Notes: generated by a model not told the origin, from the letters alone. A stretch of 64,000 nucleotides of DNA from Natronospira proteinivora (GCF_024170465.1 NZ_JALJYF010000002.1:620001-684000); one strand, 5' to 3'; shown: positions 42,255 to 54,058, numbered from the stretch's first letter. Numbers and translations are program-made.

Positions 42255-44516
42255 ATGTCTACCGGACTGGCCAAAAAAGGCACCCGTGCCATCAATCGGG
42301 CGGAAATCGTTGATCGGAACTTCCTCCAGTTTCTGGCGGAATGGGATGAAGCCGTTGAGAAACGCCAGGAGCTGTCCTCGCCCATTCATCATGGCACTGA
42401 GCTGGACGGTGAGACCTTTATCCAGCTGTTCGAATCCCAAATGCTGTCCCGGCATCTGGATCTGGAAGCCCGGGCCATGCGCAGTCGCAACGAGGGCTTC
42501 TACACCATCGGCAGCGCCGGCCACGAGGGCAACACCGTGGTCGGCCGGGTGACCCGGCATACCGACCCAGCTTTTCTGCATTACCGCTCCGGCGGCTTCA
42601 TGATGGAGCGCTCGCGCAAACTGGAGGGCATTGACCCGGCCTACGACACGGCCCTGTCCCTGGCCGCTTCCAGCGACGACCCCATCTCCGGCGGGCGCCA
42701 CAAGGTCTGGGGTTCGGTGCCATTGTGGGTACCGCCCCAGACCTCCACCATTGCCAGTCACCTGCCCAAGGCCGTGGGCGCGGCCATCGCCATTGCCCAG
42801 GCCAAGCGCCTCACCGGCGAGCTGCCGGTGCCCGAGGACAGCATCACCGTCTGTTCCTTTGGGGATGCCTCGGCCAATCACGCCACCGCCCAGGCCGGTT
42901 TCAATGCCGCTGGCTGGACCAGCCACCAGAACCTGCCCTGCCCGATCCTGTTCGTCTGCGAGGACAACGGCATCGGCATTTCGGTGCAGACCCCGGCCGG
43001 CTGGATCGAGGCCAGTTTCCGGCACCGCCCCGGCATCAAATACTTCTCCGCCGATGGGCTGGACCTGATCGACACCTGGCGGGCCACCCGGGAGGCCGAG
43101 GCCTATGTCCGCCGCAACCGCAAGCCGGCGTTTCTGCATCTCAAGCTCAAGCGGCTGCTGGGTCATGCCGGCACGGATGTGGAAAGCGATTACCGGCCGG
43201 TGGAGGAAGTGGAAGCCATCGAGGCCCAGGATCCTCTACTGATGTCGGCGGAAACGGCACTGGAATCGGGGCTGATGAGCGCCGAGGAGATTGAGTCGCT
43301 GTATGAATCGGTCCGGGCCCGGGTTCAAAAGGCCTCCGCCGAGGCGGCCAAGCGGCACAAGCTGGAATCCGCCGAAGACGTGATCCGGCCCCAGGCCCCC
43401 TATTCCCCCGAGGCAGTCAATGCCGAGGCCACCCGTAATGATTACGATCAGGCCCGGGAGGCGGTCTTCGGCAAGCGGCTGCCCGAGGAGCAGCCGGCCC
43501 GGCATCTGTCCATTCAGATCAACCGGGCCCTGCATGATCTGATGGCCAAGTACCGGGAGATGACGGTCTTCGGGGAGGATGTGGCCCAGAAGGGGGGTGT
43601 CTACACCGTCACCTCCGGCCTGCACCGAACCTTCAAGGGCCACCGGGTCTTCAACACCCTGCTGGATGAAACCACCATTCTGGGCATGGCCCAGGGCCAG
43701 GCCATGATGGGGCTGCTGCCGGTGCCGGAGATCCAGTACCTGGCCTATTTCCACAACGCCTGTGACCAGATCCGGGGCGAGGCGGCGTCATTGCAGTTCT
43801 TCTCCAATGATCAGTACCGCAACCCCATGATCCTGCGGATCGCCGGGCTGGCTTATCAAAAAGGCTTCGGCGGGCACTTCCATAACGACAACAGCTTCAC
43901 TGCCCTGCGCGACATCCCCGGCCTGGTGATCGCCTGCCCCTCCCGGGGTGACGACGCGGCCATGATGCTGCGGACCCTGGCGGCCCTGGGCAAGGTGGAT
44001 GGCCGCATCTCGGCCTTTTTGGAGCCCATTGCCCTGTACATGAGCAAGGATCTGTATGAACCCCGGGACGGTGAGTGGCTCTTCCCCTACCCCGCGCCGG
44101 ACCGGGCCATTCCCCTGGGGGAAGGCCGGGTCTATCATCCCAATGCCCGGGACCTGTTGATTATCACCTTCGGCAATGGCGTGCCCATGTCCTTGCGCAC
44201 GGCCCGCGCCCTGGAGGAAGAGCGCGGAGTTCAGATCCGAATCCTGGATCTGCGCTGGCTCAAGCCGCTAAACCGACAGTTCATTGCCGAGCATGCACGG
44301 GACGTGGGCCGGGTGCTGGTGGTGGATGAAGGCCGCCAAACCGGGGGGCTGGCCGAAGAAGTCTTCACCGTAATTGAAGAGGAAGCCGGTCACGGTATTC
44401 GCAAGACGCGTGTGTGCGGACAGGACAGCTACATCCCCCTGGGGGATGCGGCCAACCGGGTGCTGATGCAGGATGAGGACATCCTGACTGCCGCGCGCCG
44501 TTCGCTGGACGAATAA
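42255..44516 (+). CDS. Fused E1 alpha-beta subunits of a 2-oxoacid dehydrogenase (branched-chain type)
   Basis: 753 residues: both E1 subunits in one chain. Residues ~40-400 are the alpha type: FYTIGSAGHEGNTVV, the thiamine diphosphate motif from GDASANHATAQ to CEDNGIGIS, and LLGHAGTDVESDYRP. Residues ~420-753 are the beta type: MTVFGEDVAQKGGVY, then RVFNTLLDETTILGMAQGQA, FHNDNSFTALRDIPGL and VVDEGRQTGGL. It decarboxylates 2-oxoacids and passes the acyl group to an E2 lipoyl protein. No E2 or E3 gene is adjacent, which is unusual for this complex. The start is ATG 42255; the frame is open further upstream but runs through the repeat region. Confidence 0.92.
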   Translation: MSTGLAKKGTRAINRAEIVDRNFLQFLAEWDEAVEKRQELSSPIHHGTELDGETFIQLFESQMLSRHLDLEARAMRSRNEGFYTIGSAGHEGNTVVGRVTRHTDPAFLHYRSGGFMMERSRKLEGIDPAYDTALSLAASSDDPISGGRHKVWGSVPLWVPPQTSTIASHLPKAVGAAIAIAQAKRLTGELPVPEDSITVCSFGDASANHATAQAGFNAAGWTSHQNLPCPILFVCEDNGIGISVQTPAGWIEASFRHRPGIKYFSADGLDLIDTWRATREAEAYVRRNRKPAFLHLKLKRLLGHAGTDVESDYRPVEEVEAIEAQDPLLMSAETALESGLMSAEEIESLYESVRARVQKASAEAAKRHKLESAEDVIRPQAPYSPEAVNAEATRNDYDQAREAVFGKRLPEEQPARHLSIQINRALHDLMAKYREMTVFGEDVAQKGGVYTVTSGLHRTFKGHRVFNTLLDETTILGMAQGQAMMGLLPVPEIQYLAYFHNACDQIRGEAASLQFFSNDQYRNPMILRIAGLAYQKGFGGHFHNDNSFTALRDIPGLVIACPSRGDDAAMMLRTLAALGKVDGRISAFLEPIALYMSKDLYEPRDGEWLFPYPAPDRAIPLGEGRVYHPNARDLLIITFGNGVPMSLRTARALEEERGVQIRILDLRWLKPLNRQFIAEHARDVGRVLVVDEGRQTGGLAEEVFTVIEEEAGHGIRKTRVCGQDSYIPLGDAANRVLMQDEDILTAARRSLDE

Positions 44517-44658
44517 TGTGCCTGCATGAAACCAGACGTCTGTTCGAAGAATTGTGATCAAGCGCGGCATTTTCCAGTAGCATGGGCGGCGGCCGGCCGG
44601 GGAGAACCCGGAAACCGCTCATGCCATAGACGAGACTCGATTCGAGGGGGCTTAAACC

Positions 44659-45171
44659 ATGCTGAGCATTCGTGAAGAAGAACCCGGGGATATCAACGCC
44701 CTGACACGGGTTCACCAAGCGGCCTTTGGCCGCAGTGATGAAGGTGAGCTTGTGGCCCGGCTGCGGGAGAATGATCAACTCAGCATCAGCCTGGTGGCCA
44801 CCGTGGGCGAGCACCCGGTGGGCCATATCGCCTTTTCTCCCGTGCAACCCGCCATTGCAGGTATTCAGGCCCCGCCCCTGGCGCTGGGGCCGGTGGGCAT
44901 CGACCCCGAACACGAGCGGCGGGGCATCGCCTCCCGCCTGGTCCAGGCCGGCCTGGAGAAGGCCGAAGCCTTGGGGACACCCTATGTGGTGGTACTGGGT
45001 GATCCCACCTTCTATGGCCGTCTCGGCTTCGAGCCCATCAACAAGCACGAGTTGCAAGGCGACTATCCGGCCGATGAGGCCTTCCGCATTCTGGTGCTGA
45101 GCAAGGGCAAGCTGCCCCCCGCCGGCAGCCATATTCAGTATGTTCCGGCCTTCGAGGGGCTACCCACCTAG
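44659..45171 (+). CDS. GNAT family N-acetyltransferase (YhbS-like)
   Basis: 170 residues with the GNAT fold: N-terminal IREEEPGDINALTRVHQAAF, strand-helix with GHIAFSPV, the acetyl-CoA loop GIDPEHERRGIASRLVQAGL (R/QxxGxG/A variant) and YVVVLGDPTFYGRLGF. The GDPxFYGRLGF motif is characteristic of the YhbS-like group. Substrate unknown. The start is ATG 44659. It precedes the DUF418 gene by 50 bases on the same strand. Confidence 0.92.
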   Translation: MLSIREEEPGDINALTRVHQAAFGRSDEGELVARLRENDQLSISLVATVGEHPVGHIAFSPVQPAIAGIQAPPLALGPVGIDPEHERRGIASRLVQAGLEKAEALGTPYVVVLGDPTFYGRLGFEPINKHELQGDYPADEAFRILVLSKGKLPPAGSHIQYVPAFEGLPT

Positions 45172-45221
45172 TCCCGGTCCAGTACCCATGTCCTGATTGC
45201 GGTTCTCAGGAGGAGAATCCA

Positions 45222-46424
45222 ATGCCGCAACGCTATGACAGTCTGGATGTCCTGCGCGGGATCGCCATCCTGGGCATTCTGGTGATGAACATGCAGGCCT
45301 TTGCCATGCCCTGGCCAGCCTACGCCAACCCCCATGCCTACGGCAGTCTGGAAGGGATCCATGGCTGGGTCTACAGCCTTAGCCACCTCTTCTTCGACAC
45401 CAAGTTCTACAGCCTCTTCGCCCTGATGTTCGGTGCCGGCATCGCCTTGATGGCGGAACGGTCATTGGCGGGGGGGCGTCCGGCGGCCGGGAGCCACTAC
45501 CGCCGCATGCTGGTTCTGGGGTTGATCGGCCTGCTGCACGGTTTTCTGCTCTGGTTTGGCGATATTCTTTTCATCTACGCCGTTTGCGGTTCACTCGCCT
45601 ATCTCTTTCTGCGGCGCCGGATTCGCACTCTGCTGATTGCCGGGGTTATTTTCGCCCTCATTCCCTCGGTCCTGGGGGTGCTTAATCATGCGGGCCTGGA
45701 CCATGCCCCGCCGGAAGTGCAGCAAGAACTGGCAACCCTTTGGGCAAGCGATTCTCCCGAAATTCAAAAAGATTTGAACGCCTATCAGGGGAGCTGGGCG
45801 GAACAGCAATCCCGGCGGGCCTCGACCTTCCTGCAGATCATCGGCTTCGAGTTCTTCGGCAATTTGCTCTGGCAGGCCCTCGGACTCATGCTCATCGGCA
45901 TCGCCCTCTACCGCAGTGGTTTTCTCACTCTGCAATGGCAAACTCGCCATTACGCGACCATGGCCGGGGCCGGACTGCTGCTCGGCCTGGGCCTGACCCT
46001 CTGGGGGATGGTGGCCATAGAAGCCCGTGACTGGGCCTTTCCCTGGACCCGCCTGATCGGCCTTCAGTTCAACCAGCTGGGGGCGCCCCTGGCGGCCCTG
46101 GGCTATGCCAGCCTGGTGATGCTGGCCTGCCGCCATCCGGGCTTTCTGGCCCGGGTGCCGGCCCTGAAAGCCGTGGGCCAAACTGCTCTGAGCAATTACC
46201 TGCTCCAGACCCTGATCTGCACCACGCTTTTCTATGGCCACGGGCTGGGGCTGTTCGGTGAGGTGGAACGGGCTCAGCAACTGCTGCTGGTGCTACTCAT
46301 CTGGACCGTCCAACTGCCGCTCTCCCTGTGGTGGGTGCGGCGTTTTCACCATGGCCCCGTGGAATGGCTGTGGCGGGCCGCGAGTCGCCTGGAACGCCCC
46401 CCTTTCAAACGCAGCGTCCCCTGA
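45222..46424 (+). CDS. DUF418-family membrane protein (YeiB-like)
   Basis: 400 residues with about nine to ten hydrophobic helices. It opens with YDSLDVLRGIAILGILVMNM, the acyltransferase-3-like N terminus of YeiB proteins. The C-terminal DUF418 region has FPWTRLIGLQFNQLGAPLAALGY, TALSNYLLQTLICTTLFYGHG and WWVRRFHHGPVEWLWR. Integral inner-membrane protein, function not settled. The start is ATG 45222 after AGGAGGAG. Confidence 0.9.
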   Translation: MPQRYDSLDVLRGIAILGILVMNMQAFAMPWPAYANPHAYGSLEGIHGWVYSLSHLFFDTKFYSLFALMFGAGIALMAERSLAGGRPAAGSHYRRMLVLGLIGLLHGFLLWFGDILFIYAVCGSLAYLFLRRRIRTLLIAGVIFALIPSVLGVLNHAGLDHAPPEVQQELATLWASDSPEIQKDLNAYQGSWAEQQSRRASTFLQIIGFEFFGNLLWQALGLMLIGIALYRSGFLTLQWQTRHYATMAGAGLLLGLGLTLWGMVAIEARDWAFPWTRLIGLQFNQLGAPLAALGYASLVMLACRHPGFLARVPALKAVGQTALSNYLLQTLICTTLFYGHGLGLFGEVERAQQLLLVLLIWTVQLPLSLWWVRRFHHGPVEWLWRAASRLERPPFKRSVP

Positions 46425-46769
46425 AGCCACTCGCGGTCGACCTTGCGGCGACTTTAGGGGACACTGTGGTGCTGAAAAAGCAAGCACCTGGACCACCCTT
46501 TTTCTCGCTTTTTATCGCACCGGGGCCTTGACTTATGCACATCACCGGAAGGGATAGCGCATTCGCCACATATGCTCACCCGCCTTATCATGATATTTTT
46601 GTAACCTGCTGATTTAAAATGAAATATACATTCGGTGATTTTTTGACCAATCTAACAGCGGGCTTGCAGGCAACCCCTTCTGGTGGCTTCACACCCAAGT
46701 CGTCCACAAAGTTATCCACAGCTTTTGTGGACAACCACCACGCTCGCCAGCAACCATGAGGGCATCGCC
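46425..46769. other. Intergenic region before priA with AT-rich tract and DnaA-box-like sites
   Basis: 345 bases with no gene. An AT-rich tract spans about 46588-46650. It is flanked by DnaA-box-like sites at 46533-46541 and in 46701-46734 (see separate entry). Near the DUF418 stop is GC-rich sequence with a possible short dyad; nothing else stands out. Confidence 0.6.
46533..46734. promoter_or_regulatory. DnaA-box cluster upstream of priA
   Basis: TTATGCACA (46533-46541) and TTATCCACA (46712-46720) both fit the strict DnaA box TTATNCACA. Near-matches are CGTCCACAA (46701-46709) and, on the minus strand, TTGTCCACAA (46725-46734). The two near-matches also form an inverted repeat around the perfect box. 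An AT-rich tract lies between the outer sites. Confidence 0.45.
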
Positions 46770-48974
<2,205 letters not shown>

Positions 48975-49015
48975 CCTTGGCTACAAGCCAAGCACACCCG
49001 GAATCATATAGTGAC

Positions 49016-49923
49016 CTAACGGCCTCGCCAGCTGGGTGACACCCAGACAACAACATTTAGGAACCTAGCCATCAGCATGATGCTTTTGCTGAGGCGGCCA
49101 TTGCCGTCGTACTCGTAGCTGACGTCGCCCTCGGCTGTTTGGCGGCTTTGGAGTAGGTCGGCCAGGTTGTACTGGGCGGTTTCATTGTTGACGCCGCGGG
49201 TGGTGCTGGTGGTTTGTACGCGGTTGCCGTTGGCGTCGTATTGGTACTGCTCGACGGTTTGGCCGTTTTTGATCACCTCGGTGAGGCGTTGGCGGTCGTC
49301 GTAGCGGTACTCGTAGTGGACTTGGCTGCCGTCGGGCAGGGTTTCGGTCCGGGCGGTGATGCGGCCCAGGCTGTTTCTTTCCAGCTCGTAGTCGAAGCCC
49401 GTGCCGGCAATTTCTTGGCTGACCTCGACGCTTTCGGCGTAGGCGTTGTAGTCCCAACTGCTGCTGAGCACGCCATCACTTAGACCGGTGACCATGCCGT
49501 GTTTGGCGTGGCGGTCGATGTCGAAGCCGTGGATGCCGGTTAAGAGACCATCCTTGTCGTAGCTCAGGCTGGTTTGGCTGCCAGCGTAGCTCATGCTGTC
49601 CAGCTCAAAGTCCGAGTTGTAGCCATAACTCAGGGAGGCGTTCAGCGCGCCCTGGTAGTGGACACCGGTAACCAGGTTGCCGTCCCAGTCGTAGCTGAGG
49701 CTTTCGCTGCCTTGGTGATCTGGCTGACGCGGCCGCCGCAGAGGTAGTCATACTCGATGACGCCTTCCGGGGTAGTGGTACTGACATGCCGGCCGTCGTC
49801 GTAGCTGTGCTCCATGCGTTGGCCGGACGGCAGGGTGACGGCGGTCAGACGCCGGTCCCGGTCGTACTCGTAGGCGGTGGTCCGGTCATCCGGGGCCGCG
49901 TCAACACCGATTAACCTTGGCAC
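49016..49923 (-). pseudogene. Decayed orphan Rhs core fragment (copy A)
   Basis: About 900 bases of Rhs/YD-repeat coding sequence, closely related to the copies at 50.7-64 kb but broken. A one-base deletion near 49713 shifts the frame (the other copies have one base more in this stretch). A second one-base loss in the T run near 49086 derails the 3' end, giving a short junk C terminus. It has no toxin tip and no start. The 5' end (about 49905) is a chimera: PDDRTTAYEYD of one YD repeat is joined to RDRRLTAV of another. The most distal, most degraded member of the array. Confidence 0.88.
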
Positions 49924-50088
49924 TTTTCCACTGCCCTCGGCTCAGTTCATAACCAATACAGCTTCCCAATTGTGAGGAATATCTTCTAGAAAGATAATTC
50001 AAGCTAGATTATGGGTGCAATCGCCCTTTATTCGTCAGTCCGTGAGGCGAACAAGCTGAACGGGATAACCGCCTTTAGTTATCTACGA
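49924..50088. other. AT-richer non-Rhs spacer
   Basis: 165 bases between the decayed Rhs copy A and the Sel1-like gene. No Rhs similarity and no credible frame; lower GC than the flanks. Confidence 0.4.
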
Positions 50089-50697
50089 TTAGAGGGGGAG
50101 TTCTATCCGCCAGTACTGCTCGGGATCGCCCTCCAGTTTCCACAATAATCTAACTGCCCGAATTCGCTTAACGATAGACTGGAAAAATCGACCTTTTAGG
50201 AAGTCAATTTTTGCCATGTAAGTTAATCCATAGACATAACCGCTATCCCATGCCTGCTTAAACATCTTACTTGCATAATCGATATCCTTATCCATGCATC
50301 TTCCTTCCATCGCCATCCTTCCCAGGTGGAAAATAGCTCTAGGATCCTTGGACTCCTCTGCAAGCAGCCGGCAATAAGCGACCGCTTTCTCGCAGCTAGC
50401 CATCCCGCCAAAACCATAAAAATAAATTTTAATTAACTCATAGTATGAGCAAAGAACATCGCCTTCAGACGCAGACCGTTCGTAACACTCGACTGCCAAA
50501 CCCACATCCTGCGGAACATCATTAGATCCGATCAGATAAACTTTACCCAAAACGGAGAGGACAAAAGGATCATTTGTATCGCAGTTGGCCATAATATAAT
50601 TATATGCCCAAGAAACCTCGCCGCGCTCCAACGCCTGAATTGCTGGGCCCACATCATTAGTTGAACTACGTCTACTCACCGCTTCGCCCTTTGGCAT
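50089..50697 (-). CDS. Sel1-like repeat protein, probable immunity protein to Rhs tip B
   Basis: 202 residues built of Sel1/TPR-like helical pairs: LSVLGKVYLIGSNDVPQDVG, YYELIKIYFYGFGGMASCEK, AIFHLGRMAMEGRCMDKDIDY and AYGLTYMAK-like units. No signal peptide, so it should act in the cytoplasm. It starts (ATG 50697; a TTG lies one codon earlier) 11 bases after the stop of the Rhs tip B, the usual place of an immunity gene. Sel1-repeat proteins are known partners of several polymorphic toxins. Codon use is AT-richer than the Rhs core beside it. Confidence 0.7.
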   Translation of the reverse strand: MPKGEAVSRRSSTNDVGPAIQALERGEVSWAYNYIMANCDTNDPFVLSVLGKVYLIGSNDVPQDVGLAVECYERSASEGDVLCSYYELIKIYFYGFGGMASCEKAVAYCRLLAEESKDPRAIFHLGRMAMEGRCMDKDIDYASKMFKQAWDSGYVYGLTYMAKIDFLKGRFFQSIVKRIRAVRLLWKLEGDPEQYWRIELPL

Positions 50698-50708
50698 CAA
50701 TCGCGACT

Positions 50709-52451
50709 TCAGTTTCTAACCTGATGGGTCGTTTGAGAAGGTTGGGCTCGAATCGACCTTTCAAGTCGATGGCGCATTTGTTGATGGGCCGCAATATCAC
50801 TCATATTACTTAGCTCTCCCTGCGCACATCCCGCTGCGAAACCAAGAGCACAGGCTGTTCTCCTTGCCTTATTTCGATCGATCTTTTTTGCTTGAGCCGC
50901 ACAGGATCGCGCCCCTAGCGTGATTGCAGGTCCACCCGCTGCAGCGCCATATAGCACATCTGACGGGATAACTGCAGTATACCGAAATGCATTTACTGAT
51001 TGTGCATACTGCGTTTGCGCCTCTGGAGTACCCCCTATTGGGTCTTTAGAAAATTGAGCAGTGTGCGCTGGGAATACCGATTGAACTACGCCAACTCGCC
51101 GCGGAGAGCGGCTACCTGGATATTCACCAGTCAAGCCGAAGCTATCAATCCATTTCACCGGGTCCCCCAAAACATACCCATAAAGATTCGGATCTCCACC
51201 AGCAAACCCAACCGGATCCCTGGCTATCCATCGTCCGATCCGGGGATCATAGTCCCGATACCCGAAACGAATCAGCCCAGTATGCTCATCGGTTAGCCCA
51301 CCCGCGAATCCAAACGGAATACTGAACTCTGGATTACTGTCCTCTATGACATTCCCATAGGCATCGTACTGGATTTCTCTCAGCACTTCGCCGCTTTCAT
51401 CCACAATCGCCCGCGGACTCCCCAAGTGGCTAGCCAGGATGTAGTAGGTCTCCCCATCCTGGGTAAACCGACTGGGCGTATGCCCAACGATGTATTCAAA
51501 GCGCTGTTTCAGATTCCCGTCACTATCATAGGTCGCCAACAGCGTGGTCTTGTCCTGCCAGAGATAGTACTCCACCACCTCGCCGTCGACGGACTTGGAG
51601 ACACGGTTGCCCAGGGCATTGTGCCGATACTTAATGTGGTGCTCTGGGGTGGTAACCGATTTCAGCCTACCCTGGCTGTCATAGCTGTATTCAGTCACCT
51701 GGCCGTCAGCATGATGCTTTTTGCTGAGTCGGCCGTTGCCGTCGTACTCGTAGCTGACTTCGCCATCAGTCGTTTGGCGGCTTTGGAGTTGGTCGGCCAG
51801 GTTGTACTGGGCGGTCTCGTTCGTGACGTCGCGGGCGGTGCTGGTGGTTTGGACGCGGTTGCCGTTGGCGTCGTATTGGTACTGCTCGACGGTTTGGCCG
51901 TTTTGGATCACCTCAGTGAGGCGTTGGCGGTCGTCGTAGCGGTACTCGTAGTGGACTTCGCTGCCGTCGGGCAGGGTTTCGGTTCGGGCGGTAATGCGGC
52001 CCAGGCTGTTGCGTTCCAGCTCGTAGTCGAACTGGGTTCCGGCTACGCTTTGGGTGACGTCAACGCTCTCGGCGTAATCATTGTATTGCCAACTGCTGTT
52101 GAGGACGCCATCACTTAAGCCGGTGACCATGCCGTGTTTGGCGTGGCGATCGATGCCGAAGCCGTGAATGCCGGTTAAAAGACCATCCTTGTCGTAGCTC
52201 AGACTGGTTTGGCTGCCAGCGTAGCTCATGCTGTCCAGCTCAAAGTCCGAGTTGTAGCCATAACTCAGGGAGGCGTTGAGGGCGCCCTGGTAGTGGACGC
52301 CGGTGACCAGGTTGCCGTCCCAGTCGTAGCTGAGGCTTTCACTGCCTTCAGTGATCTGGCTGACGCGGCCGCCGCAGAGGTAGTCGTATTCGATGACGCC
52401 TTCCGGAGTGCTGGTGCTGACATGCCGACCGTCGGCGTAGCTGTGCTCCAT
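50709..52451 (-). CDS. Orphan Rhs tip B: partial Rhs core with C-terminal toxin module
   Basis: 580 residues with no N-terminal export region. It begins abruptly inside the Rhs core (MEHSYADGRHVSTSTPEGV), with homology to the large gene starting near 52467, and runs through YD repeats to RFGYRDYDPRIGRWIARDP and LYGYVLGDPVKWIDSFGL. After that boundary comes a unique ~140-residue tip containing FPAHTAQFSKDPIGGTPEAQ. The tip has hydrophobic and Cys-containing stretches and a basic end. The same PAHTAQFS.DPIGG.PEAQ motif occurs in the tip of the large Rhs gene; the toxin activity is not recognised. It is likely a displaced tip, silent unless recombined into the main gene. Confidence 0.88.
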   Translation of the reverse strand: MEHSYADGRHVSTSTPEGVIEYDYLCGGRVSQITEGSESLSYDWDGNLVTGVHYQGALNASLSYGYNSDFELDSMSYAGSQTSLSYDKDGLLTGIHGFGIDRHAKHGMVTGLSDGVLNSSWQYNDYAESVDVTQSVAGTQFDYELERNSLGRITARTETLPDGSEVHYEYRYDDRQRLTEVIQNGQTVEQYQYDANGNRVQTTSTARDVTNETAQYNLADQLQSRQTTDGEVSYEYDGNGRLSKKHHADGQVTEYSYDSQGRLKSVTTPEHHIKYRHNALGNRVSKSVDGEVVEYYLWQDKTTLLATYDSDGNLKQRFEYIVGHTPSRFTQDGETYYILASHLGSPRAIVDESGEVLREIQYDAYGNVIEDSNPEFSIPFGFAGGLTDEHTGLIRFGYRDYDPRIGRWIARDPVGFAGGDPNLYGYVLGDPVKWIDSFGLTGEYPGSRSPRRVGVVQSVFPAHTAQFSKDPIGGTPEAQTQYAQSVNAFRYTAVIPSDVLYGAAAGGPAITLGARSCAAQAKKIDRNKARRTACALGFAAGCAQGELSNMSDIAAHQQMRHRLERSIRAQPSQTTHQVRN

Positions 52452-52486
52452 GCGTTGGCCGGCGTCCCAGTATAATGATATGATTA

Positions 52487-52972
52487 TTATTTCATTTTAA
52501 ATTCATGGCCGTTAACGAAAATAGCGCCCTCCTCAACACGATTGATGTAGACTGACTCACCGAGTTCACGGCCACTAATAAGTTTACATGCCTCCCGATC
52601 CACCAGATCAATCTTATAGAATGACTCGTCACTGTAGACTTGAGATGTCGTAACATAAAGGAAATCCCCAGACTTCGACCATACCATCTGTTTAACATCA
52701 GTCATCCAAGCCCCTTCCTGCCAAAAACGATTACCCAATGACCAATCTGTATCTGTCTCGACTGGCCCTGCAGCAGGTCTAGTTAGTATGATACCAATCT
52801 GGGTTCCTAGCGCATCATCGCAAAACACGAACACAGAGAAATCCGACCCTTCTGGATGCTCATGCAGCCCGCTTTGGCAATCAGTTGAAGCTAGCTGAAC
52901 AACCTCACCTTTAGCATATGAACTCGTTGAAAAGATCAACAGGAAAATAGTTACCGCCAGTATCGATTTCAT
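52487..52972 (-). CDS. Exported protein, probable immunity protein to Rhs tip C
   Basis: 161 residues with a clear signal peptide (KSILAVTIFLLIFSTSSYA). The mature part is a beta-rich domain with two Cys (STDCQSGLHEH and FVFCDDA) that may pair, plus a third in REACKL. It starts one base after the stop of Rhs tip C. An exported immunity protein fits a toxin that works on peptidoglycan in the periplasm, as the C tip is predicted to. No named family recognised. Confidence 0.7.
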   Translation of the reverse strand: MKSILAVTIFLLIFSTSSYAKGEVVQLASTDCQSGLHEHPEGSDFSVFVFCDDALGTQIGIILTRPAAGPVETDTDWSLGNRFWQEGAWMTDVKQMVWSKSGDFLYVTTSQVYSDESFYKIDLVDREACKLISGRELGESVYINRVEEGAIFVNGHEFKMK

Positions 52973-52973
52973 A

Positions 52974-54058
52974 TTATCGAATCACCGTTATATTCTGAAT
53001 AGGATCTCCACCATAATGCAGCTCATGTATTTTCTGCATCGCATCATCGGATGTCCTTATGCATCCATTGGTCGAATAATCTATTCCGCACTGGTTAGCC
53101 AGGTCACACTGCCCTTCTCTTCCAGAATGCACCCCCATCCCCTGTCGATCCGGAACTTCAAAAATAAAATTCCCATATGAGCCGAATGGGTCACTTGGGC
53201 CACTACCAGAGTGTGGGCTATGCCATGAAAACTCGAACACGCCCTCCGGGAAAGGCCCAGCACTAGAGCTCTGTGCGTTATTGGCTGCGGGATAACTCTC
53301 ACTTTCACCGGAGCTTGAAATTATTGTCAATACTCCAACATGATCATCATATATTAAGGATGACAATCCAAAAGGATCGATTCGATTTATCGGATCATTT
53401 AGCACATACCCATAAAGATTCAGATCGCCCCCAGCAAACCCAACCGGATCTCGAGCAGTCCAACGCCCATTCCGGGGATCATAATCCCGGTAGCCGAAGC
53501 GAATGAGCCCCGTATGCTCGTCGTTCAGCCCGCCCGCGAATCCAAACGGTATGCTGAATTCTGGATTGCTGTCCTCAATGACATTCCCATAGGCATCGTA
53601 CTGGATTTCGCGGATGACTTCTCCGCTTGAGTCCACAATCGCCCTAGGACTCCCCAGGTGGCTAGCCAGGATGTAGTACGTTTCCCCATCCTGCGTAAAC
53701 CGGCTGGGCGTATGCCCGACGGTGTACTCAAACCGCTGTTTCAGATTCCCATCACCGTCGTAAGTCGCCAACAGCGTGGTCTTGTCCTGCCAGAGATAGT
53801 ATTCCACCACCTCGCCGTCGACGGACTTGGAGACACGGTTACCCAAAGCATTGTGCTGATACTCAATATGATGCTCTGGGGTGATGACTTGTTTCAGCCG
53901 GCCCTGGCTGTCATAGCTGTACTCCGTGACCTGGCCATCAGCGTGATGTTTTTTGCTGAGGCGGCCGTTGCCGTCGTACTCGTAGCTGACGTCGCCATCG
54001 GCCGTTTGGCGGCTTTGGAGTTGATCGGCCAGGTTGTACTGGGCGGTTTCGTTGTTGA
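52974..54058 (-). CDS. Orphan Rhs tip C with L,D-transpeptidase-like toxin domain
   Basis: Rhs homology begins near 54058 without a start codon (first usable start TTG 53846, giving 290 residues) and stays in frame to RDYDPRNGRWTARDP and VLNDPINRIDPFGL. The tip of about 130 residues resembles a YkuD/Tlde1 L,D-transpeptidase. It has a substrate-strand region with GPFPEGVFEFSWHSPH, then GMGVHSGR with a conserved His. YSTNGCIRTSDDAMQKI follows, with the catalytic Cys in the [S/T].GC.R motif, and DPIQNITVIR at the end. It is predicted to attack or alter peptidoglycan cross-links in the target periplasm. A TGA lies just upstream in frame, so it is silent on its own. Confidence 0.85.

Noticed and set aside
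46683-46769. 29-codon N-terminal extension of PriA
   Set aside because: No similarity to PriA, crosses the DnaA-like sites, and the ATG at 46770 gives the standard N terminus.
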